DNA of 55,000 nucleotides from Hirudo medicinalis. Taxonomy: Eukaryota; Annelida; Clitellata; Hirudinida; Hirudinidae. The translations under genes and the position numbers were made by a program. Location: positions 1 to 55,000 of the forward strand of contig MPNW01000007.1 of the NCBI GenBank assembly GCA_011800805.1. The letters run 5' to 3'. Positions within the stretch are counted from its first letter, which is position 1; the number at the start of each line of letters is the position of its first letter. The notes below the pieces were generated by a model. The model was not told the DNA's origin and did no database searches. It saw nothing but the letters and a program-made list of their open reading frames with translations. Shown here piece by piece: positions 12,998 through 25,385 of the stretch.

Positions 12998-13774
12998 TTC
13001 CAATAACAAATTCTGAGCGGCCGGAAAGGAAATAATGCCCGAAGCCCCTGTGTATCACCAGGATCGAGTAACTTTTAGTAATTTTTATTTTATTGAAATG
13101 TTATTGCAAATTAATTTATTTATTTCTATGAAATATTTGCAGTATTTAACAACAACAAAAATGTCTATATTTCTGCTCTAGGTGCAATTAAATAAGTGCG
13201 TGAATATGCATTAAATACTGATTTAAATATAATGTTAATTTTCTTTATTAATAATTTAAAAATTAATGTTAAGTAACTCTTTGATAGGAATCGACAGGGC
13301 AAATTTTAGCATCACTGAATTTCCATTGTGAATAGTTTTAAAGATTTGAACAAAAGCAGACTATTACACTGTTAATACATTAGAAGGTTCTATCTTTAAA
13401 CATGTATTTTATTCCCCGACATCTGAACCCGGCCCCGGTCGATCCCTACTCTTTGATATCATTCAAAAATCGATTATAAAAATTTTTCAATTAAAATGAG
13501 TTAGGGAATTGTCGTGTTTTCAATTATAAAAACTGAGTGGCTTAAAATTTTACGTGATCAGCTCTCAAGTATTGTTTAAGGAAATATGGGGCTTCGGGAA
13601 AAGCCTAAAAATGAACGTCACAAAACGATGTTTTGAAACAAAATTAAGTTTTATAAATAATTATCTGTTAGGAACATTCTTTATTAATGCTTACTTCTAG
13701 GTGAATGACACTTAATTTGTTCCAGATAATTTGCGATTGAAATTAATAATCATTTCTGAAGCTGATTGTTTCAG
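12998..13774. promoter_or_regulatory. divergent interval between FKBP1A and the nucleotidase-like gene
   Basis: Nothing coding is recognised. It should contain the FKBP1A promoter, and probably also the first exon and promoter of the plus-strand gene, whose initiator exon I could not identify. No clear TATA box or other motif stands out. Confidence 0.3.
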
Positions 13775-16700
13775 GAATTGCAAGGCTCTGATCGTAATCT
13801 GTACATCATCCCTTCTGATTTCAAGTAACAGTGATTTCGACTTTCAAACCCTCGACATAGTGCATACGATGGGTATCAAGTCAACCTACGAACCATTTGA
13901 TTACAAAATGTCCAGGTGTGGGAAAGATGTGTCCAAGTGTCTTGGAGGTATTTCCAGGATTGCTGGCTTCGTCAAGAACTACAGACAAGATCACGGCCAG
14001 ATCATTTTGCTGGATGGTGGCAACTTCATAAGCAAAAACGTCTGGTACGACATTCACCGCGGCAAAGCAGCGAGCGATTTCCTGAACAGCATGAAATACG
14101 ATGCCATGGTTAATAAATATGAGTTATCGTTATTAAGAGTCATATTACCTAATATTGGCAATTATTTGAATCGTTGTTAACAAGTTTTTCACAACAAATA
14201 ACATTTAAAAGATAATTATAATTACAAAAAATGTCACAAATCCTTCATTTGGAATATGTTTCAAACCACATAAGCAATTTAATATTTTTTTTTATCCCGT
14301 TTCATAGTTTTGTTAATTTATGTGAATTTTTGTGATCAAAAGTTTGATGTTTAAGTTATAAGATTTTTTTTTTTAATATTTAAAATTATTATTTTTGAGA
14401 AATGTTGGCCAACAATGTTGGGATTGTTTGCCAAGTAAGGGGCAAATGCCAACTCACTGGCAGCGAAATTTCAAAAAAAAAAAAGAGAAAATGCCCGTCA
14501 GATATTTCTCCACGGTTATTTTGCTTCACCGGTGAGTCGGCCTGTTGCTTCACCGCCTGTTAATCAGCCTTTGCGTTAGTAGTAGTTTATTAACTTCATC
14601 AGCATAACTTGACGAGTAGGACAACAACGAAAACAACAAAAGAAAAACAGCAATAAACAACGAACAAAAATTCATAATGTGATTTCATCGATTTTTACAA
14701 ATCCAATGGAATATTAGCTCCTCACTTGCAGTATTTATTGAAAATTATGGAAGCAAACGGAAACATCAGTTAATAGTTTAATAAACAACTGAATATAACT
14801 GCCAACTTTAAGCAATTAAGGAACTTTACTACAGTCTTTCTACAACACAATTTCTATCGACAACTTCACCATGACAAGCTACTCGCTGCAAGTTCTCACC
14901 AACTTCCGTGTGCCCCCTAACCACATAACATAGTTTTAGAACCATTAACAAACCTATTTCAGCAGTATTGCTAAGTGGAACTCCAGTGGACTTATTTTGT
15001 CCCTTATTGTTATTCTCAGACTTGACTGGGTCGGACATTCCATTAAGAAATGTTGCTTAGTCTCATCTTCCTGAGGGCATGTTTGGCATTAACCATCTGC
15101 ATTAACCTCATCTTAAAAAGGTGTCGATTTAGAGCGCAATTTCCAAGATGGAGTTTAGAGATCAAAGTTTCCTTCTTCCTTCCGGCACATTGGAATTTGC
15201 TCTTCATCGACATTAATTTCTCCACTAGCTTGCAATGCTTCTATTCTTTGTTTTCCCATCTGTCTGCCATCGATGTCGGACATTTTGGTCGATCAACCTC
15301 TTGATTGTTGCCGGAATAAAGTATTCATTTGTATCCTTGGTTGTAAGAGCTTTTGCCAAGGCGTCCGCTTGCTCATTTCCAGGAATTCCGACATGGGCAG
15401 GTACCCAGACCAGTGTGACTTCTTTGCCTTTTTCTTGAAGTTCTGAAATAATAGAAAGAATTCGGGGTCGTTTTAAGCATTGTTGCTTTTTTTCAAGTTC
15501 ATCTTAGTTCATCAAGTTCATCAAGAGAACTTAAAGAGTCGGTAAGAATTACTATGTTGAGGGTCTGTCTGGTAGGATTCCTCCACGAGCAGCAGGTAAC
15601 TCTCGATGGAACTGATGGTACTCTGATACAAGTAAAGATTTAATTGCTAAATCAATCAATGACGTTATGCCCTGGTTATAGTAGCATGTTCGAGAAATTG
15701 CAACAACCACCAAGCAGCATTCATAAAAAGTTGAACAAGAACCTGCATGTAAACGCTGATTAACAGCGACGAAGCGGGCGACATGGCCCTAATCTATTCG
15801 CGGGCAGTAGTGGCCATCTTGGCCAACCCCCGGGCACCCTGACTGGTCATCAACCAGAAGTGACGGGTGCCGAAACTGAATGCCAGTGAGTTGGCCTGTC
15901 ACTTCTCCAACCACCAATGTTGTTGACAGTCATCGGCTTCAAAACTTTAGTTATTGCTAACGACTATTTCAAAAGCAGACCAATGTAATTCACAAATAAA
16001 ATTGTCATGATAATCGCTTTCATTCATAAATTCGTTCAAGGTTCTTGGATGTAGTGACTTCTCATTGTTCAATAATTTCATTGCTGATCTGAATATGCCG
16101 GTTCTGTTTTCAAACCTCGCCACCAATGCAAGCAGCAACCCAAGGATGAATAAGTTGAGGACTGAGCCTCTCATCATCGACGTAAAGTCTGTTCAGGTGG
16201 GCATCATAGGCTTCACAAAGAGTTGCCCCATATTCAGAAAAAGTAGGTCGTTTATATTCCATTAATTTTTAAATAAATTTGAATTAAATTTTTGATTTGA
16301 ATGTTTCACATCTTTGACTTTAGTGATTTCTGAAACCTAATATTTTCACTTTTTTCAAGTTACTGCTTTTACGACATTTGCATGAAATTGCATTTCGTAA
16401 AATTCAATAATTAAATAAATCTTTGTTTTGTCATTTTCAAGTTAATTTAGTTGCCCTCGGCGACTCAATAATACAAGAAAAGATTGATTTCCTGAAAGAT
16501 AAGAGCGTCGGAATCATCATACTTGTGAGCCACGAAGATTTTGAAACTAACAAAAGACTTGCCTTCAAATTTCCCGAAATTGATCTTGTTGTCGGGGGTG
16601 AGAGGAACTTTCTGTATTCTGGTGTGCAGCAGTTTTTTCTGTTTTGTTTTTTGTTTTTTTGGTAATTTTTACCTGAACATTTGAATCTATTCCAGGCTCT

Positions 16701-19700
16701 CCGCCCACAGATGAGAAGGTGGATGGTACTTATCCGTACCTAGTTAGGAACAAGTACTCTTCCAACTTAGTCGTATGCAATGGGTTGTACGGGAAGTACG
16801 TGGGGGCGATTAGCATCCAGTACACGACGCACGGACAGTCGGTCACTTGGGAAGGCAATCCAGTTCTTATGGATAAATTCGTTGGAAAGGGTTAGAAATA
16901 AACTTGTTTATTTGTGGCTTGTTGTTTGCGTTTGTGAGATACTTATCTGGTTTGATTTTTATTGAAAATAAATTATAAATTAATTAACAATAATATAATT
17001 ACATAATCCATAATTTGATAATATTTTCTAATATATTGAATAATGCAATGTTAAAGTTAATTATTATTAAATTTATTAAATTGTAAATCATAAAAATTAT
17101 AAGCAGTCGTAAAAAAATTCTTGAAGACAAAGAATTTGACGAGATTTACTCTAGCTTGCAACGCCAATTGAAGCCATGTACCATAAGCAGGTTGGTTCAG
17201 CACTTGAACATCTCGAAGGATCAGAAACAACTTGTCAAACTAAGGAGTGCTCGCTTGGTCTCTCATTTAAGTTCATTATTACTGGAGATTATTGAATTTA
17301 TTTATAAAATTTTTGTGCAATAAAATTTATCAATAATGTGTTTAATAAATGCTATTGGACATTTTAGGAAAATGTAGATATATTCACAAGTTATTATTAA
17401 TATTATTATTCTTAAATAATACAAGGTCCTCACATTTCAATCATGTAATTAATACAATAATTATTTTTCTTGATTACCACATTGCATAATATTTCTCTTT
17501 CTTGAAATTTAAGACAAATATGTTTACACTTGCATCTTTTTACCGGACATCAAATATAAAAAAAAATAACTAAATCCACGATCTAATTATTTATTCTTAA
17601 TTAAGACTTAAAGTAAATTTGGAATTAAATAAATTCCTCAGGCAATCTCTTGTGTGACGCCATTGCAGACGAAGCTCTCTCATTAGGTGCGGCGTGTCAC
17701 ACCTGTGCCATGCAGGCCAGCGCTATCAGGGACAACATAGCAGAAGGTGAGACTTGAAAATAATTGTAGAAAAGAATTAACTTACCTAAATAAATCAACA
17801 AAATAAATGATGCAAGTGAATGGATTAAATTCATATGCAGTTGATTAGAACGATCAAATATGTAATCATAAATTAGAATTAATAGAATTAAAAATTAACC
17901 CGATCAATCAACCCCGTTAGGTGAAATTTCCTTGCACGACGTGGTCACTGCAATACCACTCAATATGAGTGTGGAAGCGGTTTATATAAATGGTTCGACA
18001 CTTTGGAAGCTCTTAGAATTTTCAATCAAAAACATCGAATCTGTTGCTGTCGACGGAAGGTTTCTGCAAGTTTCTGGTAATCTCAACATTAACTGCAATA
18101 ACTTTTAACTAATTTTTGTCCAAATCTTGATAATCACACGGTCAACATTTTCATTCACGTCTAAGATGACTTGATATGTCATGAAAATGTACCATGAAAA
18201 GGAAGACCAAAGCGAGCGCCTCTGACGCTGACGATAGGGCGCCCTATAAATTAGTAGCTTTTACAGTCCTTTATGCTAGGTTTTTCTGATATTATTATTA
18301 TTAATTATTATTATTATGGTTGTTGTTGTTATTATTATTATTATTTCGAATTCTAAGACATTTTTGTTTTATTTAACATTCATATATTAAGCATTTATTT
18401 GCTAAAATGTAATTTTAAGTGATTGATATGTAGCCGTCGCCTGTCTTGACAAGAAATTAATGAAATTGAAAATAAGAATCGAATAAAAACTGAGTCGATA
18501 AAAGATGTGTCTTACTCCAAGTAATATCACAGCAATTCATCCTAACGGTTTGTGAAATGAATTGATTGTCAACAGGCATCAGGGTCAAATACAACTTCAA
18601 AGCGTCAAAATACGTCGACCAAATATGGACTTCCTTGTGTCACGGTTGCAAAACATACAAAGTGGTGGTCCACAAGATGCATTACTGTGTTTTGTTGAGC
18701 AGTTTCATAATAAACGGTGGTGAAGGCTACGATTGGCTAGCAGACGAAATTATTAGAAGCACCACCTTAAGTTGGTTCACTTTTTTGCTTTAATCTTTTT
18801 AATTTTTTTGAAGGAACGTAATTTATAGAATTATTATTATTATCATCTTTTTTCTCCTTTATTTTCTCAGCCAAACAAACGAACAATACATAATTACGGA
18901 TCATGAACCTCAACAAATATTTAAAGTCTGGGCCTGAGAGAACCCCGAGACATAATGTGCAAACCACAGCACAATCAACATTTTAAAATCAGTCCGTGCA
19001 TTACACAATAAATGTCATCGCTACAATCCAATTCTTTTCCGCCATCGCTTTTGCGTTTTTCGCTTGTGATGTTTCCACAAGCGGTAAGTGCCAGAGAGAG
19101 CTACTGTTGACAAATTCATTAAAATGCTTCTGGAGAAGCCGAGGCCGCGCCAAGAGGAGTACGATTTCGATGAGAACACTCCTCTCCAGTTGCAAACGAA
19201 TGCCATCACATCAACCTTCGGAGGAAGGAATTCACCTGGACTCTTGTTTGTCATCCATATTTGAACATCTTTATCGTCATACTTTTGCACTTTGGATGTG
19301 TGCACTTCGTCTAATGGGGCTATGTCAGAGACGATGGTGACATCGCAGACTATGGACTGATCCTAGTAGGTCTGGAATTCTGAGGTTTCCATCACTATTT
19401 ATTCTCGGCTCAACTTTGGTGATGTAGCCTTTCTTGGTCAGCCTCTCCTCCAACAGGCGAACAAAGTTGTTATGCCGCTCTCTTCTCCCTGCGTCCATAC
19501 CTGGGCAAACCTGGATGATGTGGTCCAGGCACTCAAAGGCACCAAACCGGAATCACAATAAGTGTTTATCTCTGGATGATACTTGGAGATCCTGAGATTG
19601 TTTGGGAGGACGGCAGCTCTGACTTTGATACATTGTATGTATTCGCATGGAGACATCCCTGGAACGACCGTCTACTATCCAATCACTAATTCCTGCCCCA

Positions 19701-22595
19701 TGGGAAAAGGACTGAAGTCCGTATCCATCGACCGAGTCATATAAACTCTCTGCAGTTTCTTGTTTCAGTTGTTTCTTGGCTGCGGGTCCTTTTGACTTTC
19801 CAAACTTTCTGTATTCGCAAAGAATTACGTTTTCAAATCCGAGTTATCTTTCAAAGCATCAAGCAGAAACTCATCCTCATTGGACTTGGACTGTGCCACC
19901 ATTGCCGACATTCTATTGATTCTAATAATCGGCACCCATTTTCTGAGTTGCAGTATTCCTAGTCCTCCAGCCTTGACCCCCGCGTAGAAGAAAGCAACCG
20001 GCGTGTCTTTGGGAAGGCGCAGCCATTGTCGGATAGCGGATCTAATCTCGGTGTCAGAAGCACTGAGAAACTTTAACGAAATACTATTGAAGGTGCGGTA
20101 ATGCACGATACTTAGCATTAGATGGGACCTGAGAGTGTACATTTTTTGATTTGGTTTCAATGGAGCCCTGGATATTGAGTGCAACTTGTTCTGAATTTTT
20201 TCTCATATCGATGCATATTTCAATTTAGGACCAATGTCAGCACCGAGGTACTTGTAAGTGTCAAGAATGTTCATTGCCGTAATTTGATGTTGGTTGACCT
20301 CAAGGTAAGGATCCGGATTGACAATCCTCCTCTGCACTTCCGCCCTTAGAGACGAGCATTTTTGAGCATTGATACTCAGTCCCACTTTCGCCAAAGACAT
20401 CTCAACTTGTTACAGAAGCTTATTCATTCCTAGCAAGGATCGAATCATCTGCAAATAACAATAATTGCACTTGACTGACGAATTAATATCTCCTGTCTCA
20501 CCGATGGAAGGGTCCACCTCTGCCATCACCATGTCAATCACCGCGTTAAAAAGTAGAGGAGACATGGGGTCTCCTTACCGTACTCCTCTGTTCACTTGGA
20601 TGTCATGACTCAATTTTCCTCCATTCTTTAGTTGGACTGAGCAATTACAATAGGCCTCTGAAATATATCTCAGCATGAATGGCGGAGTTCCGAGTCTGTG
20701 GGCTGCTCTAACAATCGATTATTGGGAAACCGAATTAAATGCTTTGCTCACGTCGATGAAGGTGAGGTTCAGCCTTCGCTTCTGCTCCCTCTTTTTTTTA
20801 TGATTGCTTTGACTAGCCATATATTGTCCGCTAGGCCATCGCCGTGCCTGAAAGCCTTCTGACGATTTGAGAGAGGGGCCAGTGTGTGAGCATTCTTTTG
20901 CTCAGCACGCGGTGGAATAATCTGCCAATGATTGGTCCAACTGTGATCGGCCTGAAATCGCCGGGATTGAGTGTTCCTTGTTTATTTGGAATACATGTAA
21001 CGTTTTCTTTTTTGATCACATCTGGGGGACTCCCACTGAACAGCCAGAGTGTCATGTGGGTGGCCCTGTCTTCTGGAGCTATTTTGTTCAAGTCACATTT
21101 TTTCATTCCGTCAAGACCAGGAGCGAAATTCTTCAGGTTCTTCAAAGCCTGAATGATTTCATCGTGACCAGAACATCCATTTCTTCAAAAGTATCGATGG
21201 CTCTCTACAGTCTGCAATCACTTTTAGACTTCTGGATGAAGACCTTTTCCCAATATTTGAGTAATGCCTCGTCAGCAGGAGGTACAGAATGTTTTTCGTG
21301 ATCTCCGCTCATTGCAAACTGGACTCCCAAACTTGGAAAGTTTGTTTTATAAACATTTGTTGAACTCTCGCATACTCCATTTTCTTTGCTTTATTTGCTG
21401 TTCTGACAATATTCGCGAGTATTGGATTCACCTTTTTTCTCCTCTCCGAATTCACGTTTCTGCATATTCCTTTTACATCTCCTCGTGTTTTCCTCTTTGA
21501 CGCTATCTTCTCAGAAATCCATCTTTGATATTCCATGTTAATGATGGATCTTTTGACCCCGCTTTCCTCATTGGGGTCAATGATCTGTACTCGTCATCAT
21601 CCGCCAATCGGAGTAGAAACCTTTTTCTTTCAATGAACTGTAGCAGACCAATAACGTTTTCCAAATCAATTCTTGCGCAACTGGTTATGGCTTTAAAATC
21701 GGCCTTCACGTCCGATGTTATCATATTTGAGACCAGTTTGCGGTACTGTGGTTTGTTCATAATTCTCATTATGATATCCACATCGAGAGTGGGGAAGTTG
21801 TTGATCCTTTTTTTTGCAATCCACCAAGGTTCAATTCTGCCGTAGCTGGTGCTTTCCATGACTTTGGTTTGGAACAGGAAGGTGATGAATTCTTTCCTCA
21901 GCAGGACCTGAAGCTTGGCATGAGATGACTGTTGGAATTGACGTCTCAGTAAGCGTGGTTGTTGCTGAAGGTATCTCTCCAGTATTGCTTTATATTTGTC
22001 AGCGGGTCTTTGGCTTTTGATGGCATTCAATGTTCTGTGCTTAAATCTTTTATGGAGTTCTTTATTGACATTGTGTACTCCATTTCGAATCATCCCAGCC
22101 TCCATGGCAACAAGCATGCAATATTCTTTTTCTGTCCACCTTGCTTTTGAAGAGGGAATACCAGCTCTGGTTTTGTGATATTCAATTGGCTGTTTTCGAG
22201 GATGTGATAATTTATAGAATTATTATTGTTATTATTATTCGAACAATCTATTGGGATAGTAACAAGTTGAATTATTACCCTTTTTATTGTGCCATTACGT
22301 CATGACATTTCAATAATTTATTTATAACTACCTCTCCAAAAGTTGTCGTTGAGCACAATGCCCGCCAGTGAAATACCTGCCATAAATTACAGATATGACA
22401 GATACAGCCTCCTTCATCAGATACTTGAGGAGGTATTCTCCTGTTTACGTCAGAATGAAAGAACGTTTGACGGGATTTGATACGTTTCCAAATCTTAATC
22501 GAAAGAGCTGCGCAATGTCATTGTTGAATGATTACAACTGTGTATGTTTCTTGTTCCTTTTACATGTCCTCTTGCAAGACCACCGCAAGCATTAA
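13775..22595 (+). CDS. ecto-5'-nucleotidase (CD73)-like protein, catalytic residues lost
   Basis: Colinear with NT5E/CD73 family proteins, which dephosphorylate extracellular AMP. Exons: 13775-14108, 15951-15984, 16055-16242, 16442-16621, 16696-16890, 17127-17270, 17642-17746, 17921-18076, 18576-18770, 22393-22595. Junctions agree in phase except 14108 to 15951, which is one base off. The first exon starts mid-frame, so an initiator and signal-peptide exon is missing. Landmarks: CLGGISRIAGF, DLVVGGERN, FLQVSG, INGGEGY. The catalytic motifs are altered: NDxH reads TMGIK, GDQ reads GNF, GNHEFD reads ANDYFK, GGH reads GGE and GGGIR reads ASAIR; one His (SHEDF) remains. The last exon ends in a hydrophobic stretch. 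AATAAA lies at 22649, 54 bp past the stop. Likely a pseudoenzyme; a decaying gene is the alternative. Confidence 0.75.
14400..14482. repeat. left member of an inverted repeat pair around the RNase H remnant
   Basis: Its reverse complement shares TGCCAGTGAGTTGGC and looser flanking similarity (a GAAA-rich start and an AATGTTG-type end) with about 15860-15935. The pair brackets the RNase H fragment. Confidence 0.5.
14820..15640 (-). mobile_element. non-LTR retrotransposon remnant with RNase H domain
   Basis: The minus strand encodes an RNase H tail, including VILTDSLSSL (about 15545-15570) and VWVPAHVGIPGNEQADAL (about 15365-15420). A C-terminal zinc-knuckle-like segment, CQTCPQEDETKQHFLMECP (about 15020-15080), follows. 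This layout is typical of I/Jockey/R1-like elements. Stops and frame changes break it, so it is inactive. It lies in an intron of the nucleotidase-like gene, on the opposite strand. Confidence 0.82.
15780..15935. repeat. GC-rich dispersed repeat, right member of inverted pair
   Basis: A GC-rich island in AT-rich intron. It contains ATGCCAGTGAGTTGGCC, which is inverted relative to about 14445-14465. Its composition resembles the GC-rich insertion at 36900-37230. Origin unknown. Confidence 0.5.
18216..18253 (+). repeat. short dispersed motif, copy 1
   Basis: Consensus GCGCCTCTGACGCT, six variable bases, GGCGC, two bases, TATAAATTA. Other copies lie at 34421-34459 (inverted) and 31693-31728 (first half only). 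It is in an intron of the nucleotidase-like gene. Confidence 0.6.
18819..18838. repeat. target-site duplication, left copy
   Basis: TAATTTATAGAATTATTATT, identical over 20 bp to 22208-22227, brackets the R2-like element. Confidence 0.8.
18844..22207 (-). mobile_element. R2-like non-LTR retrotransposon, degenerate, 5'-truncated
   Basis: Reading on the minus strand from 22207 down, a Myb-like DNA-binding segment comes first (ARWTEKEYCMLVAMEA, about 22100-22150). Next is the reverse transcriptase, with GDFRPITVG, GDPMSPLLFN and the catalytic LLFADDSIL (about 20435-20460). A thumb segment follows (LQLRKWVPIIRINR). Last is a C-terminal restriction-like endonuclease region containing VCDVTIVSD (about 19305-19340). 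This order is that of the R2 clade. Several stops, one shortly after FADD, and frame changes show it is dead. It is flanked by 20-bp direct repeats and sits in the last intron of the nucleotidase-like gene, on the opposite strand. Confidence 0.88.
22208..22227. repeat. target-site duplication, right copy
   Basis: TAATTTATAGAATTATTATT, the same 20 bp as 18819-18838, next to the 5'-truncated end of the R2-like element. Confidence 0.8.
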
Positions 22596-22659
22596 CTTTT
22601 TTGATAACCGATTATTTGCTAATCGATATTTTAAAATAATTATCGCAAAATAAAACCAT

Positions 22660-25385
22660 TTTTTGCACTAAGTCTTTTGAACGATATTAGAGTTTGTGGG
22701 ATTGTTATAAATAATGCTGTAAAAGTGGTCGAGCACACCAAATATTTCATCAATGGATATGTTGCTCGTCCTATTCAAAACACAATAGTTTCAAGATCCG
22801 ACTATTATTATTCGCTTCAAATTTTTATTATTTATAAAAAAATATTTGCAATGAAACTTTTAGAAACTGGATCAATGAAACAGTAAAAAAAAATCTGATA
22901 AATTGTTCTATCGATCGAAACGCTTCAGCAACTTCACTTTTGCACACACTTCGAGGACAATTTAAGAAAATACAATCTTGTAAAATCGTTTATTAATTAA
23001 TACTAATAATAAAGTTTTTAAATGTTATCTGGAAATAAACTGCAGAAAAATTGTTATTTATCGAACTCGAACTGTCAGCGGCTGATTTGAAGCTGCATGT
23101 GAAAGATGGGTAAACCAACCAACCTAATCTCTCAAATGCAGCATAAAATCGGACACCGTTTAGACTTGAAATGTTGAATATTGAGAATATGATGAAGATT
23201 TAAAACTGCTTTACGTTATTTAGTTATTTAATAAAACAATTGGCATTTATTAAGTTATCTCTGGATGAAATTGATCTTTGCACCAAATTTGACCGTACAT
23301 TATATGCAAGAGTCCAAGAACTTCTTTGAACATATAACGGGCAGTCAAATCGAAATTGCAAGCTAAATCCTCGCTGGTTCGGTTGATTTTTCTAAATGGC
23401 TGTTAGCCTTTTAACTTATGATATATGTAATAAATTTAACATGCAATAACTCGAAGAAATATTCATTTATTATTTATTAAGGCAAGCTAACCTCTGGGAA
23501 ATGATAAACTTTATACAAACACAAACTGCAAATACGGCAATCACAATTTCATGTTATTAGGTTATTATTAATAATAAAACCATCATGATTTAAACCACCA
23601 ATTTTCAAACCTGATTTGTTTTAATCTTGGGAATCGAATTGCTTAGACCACGTTAGATTTCAAATTCAAATCCTTTTCTCTTGTCACTTATGAGGAATTT
23701 GTTGGTCGTGACTTCCAAGTAATGATTTTTGCTGATCCTGAAATTTAAAAAAAATATTCATCAAATAGTTTAAGTATTCGGAAAGACTCTAAGTAATGAT
23801 TTTGGCAAACCTGCTTATGAAAAAGAACAGTTCCTTTGAGATGCCTCTAATTTCAAGCGATTCTTTAAAGGGGACAATTTTATTTCAAGTAACATGAAAA
23901 TGTCAAAACTCTTTTCATTTGCTTTTATATCCCCACGGGGAGGTGCAAAATCAAATTGAGAGGCAAATGAAAAGACGAGTAATCTTTGACTGACAATCAA
24001 TGATGATTTCCATATTAGCTGAATCGTGTTCAGAATAAAACCTTTCTCTATTACCTACAGAATTTTTCAGGTCATACGATGTACGAGATACTTGCGGAAT
24101 TAAATGAAAAGCTAAGCCGCTTCGACAAGTTTCTTAATGGTTTCTAATAGAATGAAGTTGTATGTTGATTTTGACGAAATCTAAGCTTCATAACAAGCCT
24201 TATCATTTTGTCTAGCACTGGCATTTGAAAATTTGCATTTTGGTAAAGAAAAACTACTAACGGTTGAAAAATCAACTGCCGAAAGAAAGCCGAAAAATCT
24301 GAAATCGATAATTCAAAACGAATAATGGTGGTCAATGAAGCACATCTCTAAATAATGATTTCAAAATGGTGTTCTGATTCGGCAGGTGTGTTTTAATGAG
24401 CGGGTTCATGCGCTGATCATCTTTTTTTATTTTAATCGATATATTTTAACCAAGAGAACTTTTGTGCAAATAATCTATAATCGCCTAACTTTAGTTTCGA
24501 TTTGCTATGTTATATTTTCACTGAATATATTATTAAATTTATGTTTAAAATTATGACATAAAATTATGATTTGTTGCTTTCCGAACTAATTAAATTTCGA
24601 TCATGTGGTGCACATAAACTTACTTATTGAGGGAATAATCCCGAATAAAAAAGAAAAGCAAACATCTTTGATTAAAACTCGGAATTTTTATATATAAAAT
24701 ACACAAATAAGTAGTTTTTTTTAAAGTAAATCAAATAGAATTATTACAAATGGGTTACGAACATATATGTGTTGTAAAATATTACTCACTGTTGTCATAA
24801 GAATAAACAATAACCGGACCGGTAAGGTACTACTGTGAGCAGTTTTCTTTGGGGGATTTAGTTGCTGGACTTCCAGGTTGCTTTTTACAATTAAACTTGT
24901 TGCAAGGTGCATTTATTTTAATATAAATAACTTCTAAATGTACTACGCATATGTTAGGGATTCTGCCGTTAATTGTACACATTATTAAAGTAGAGATAAG
25001 TACGTCTCTGTAAGTGTAAGATGTACGTCTAAATACATAAGTTAGTTAAAATGACAAAACAGGCAAGTTGACTTGCATAGCATATGTAAAGAAACTGAAG
25101 GAAAATGAACTATAGATATTGCAGACATGCAATGAACTCTAGATATTGTTCATTTTCCTTCAGTTTCTTTACATATGCTATAACAATATCTATAGTTATA
25201 AGTTTTGATCTCAGTGAGTAGTTACAAAAATTACTCATTAAACTTGCTAAAGAAAACTGAGTTTGTCTTGAAATTAAAGCTTTATCAATTTAAATTGGAT
25301 TTACACATTTTACACAAAAGTTTGCTTTTTATTATAAAAATGACATGATATGTCTGCAGATAAAAAAAAGTACTATCAGCTAAAA
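22660..25385. other. gene-poor intergenic stretch
   Basis: Between the nucleotidase poly(A) signal and UBE2A I see no coding exon, RNA gene or recognisable element except the inverted repeat at 25078-25180. Open frames of 60-70 codons here have no family signature. The UBE2A promoter should lie in the last few hundred bases. Confidence 0.5.
25078..25180. repeat. perfect 33-bp inverted repeat (hairpin)
   Basis: The arms 25078-25110 and 25148-25180 are exact reverse complements over 33 bp around a 37-bp spacer. A second inverted pair, CTATAGATATTG (about 25110) and CAATATCTATAG (about 25184), overlaps the outer edge, so more than one fold is possible. It lies about 200 bp upstream of the UBE2A start codon. 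Confidence 0.92.

Noticed and set aside
17107..17126. Acceptor at 17106 for the sixth nucleotidase exon
   Set aside because: It gives the wrong phase. The acceptor ending at 17126 keeps the frame.
18771..18793. Reading the nucleotidase as ending at the TAA at 18791
   Set aside because: A donor at 18771 joins in phase to 22393, and that exon matches the family C-terminus followed by a hydrophobic tail and a poly(A) signal.
19090..19260. Plus-strand frame reading KMLLEKPRPRQEEYDFDEN, which looked protein-like
   Set aside because: The minus strand here encodes the R2-like endonuclease and C-terminal region in colinear order, so the plus frame is a shadow.
22677..22886. 69-codon plus-strand frame after the nucleotidase stop
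   Set aside because: It overlaps the poly(A) region, is AT-rich and lacks any recognised motif.
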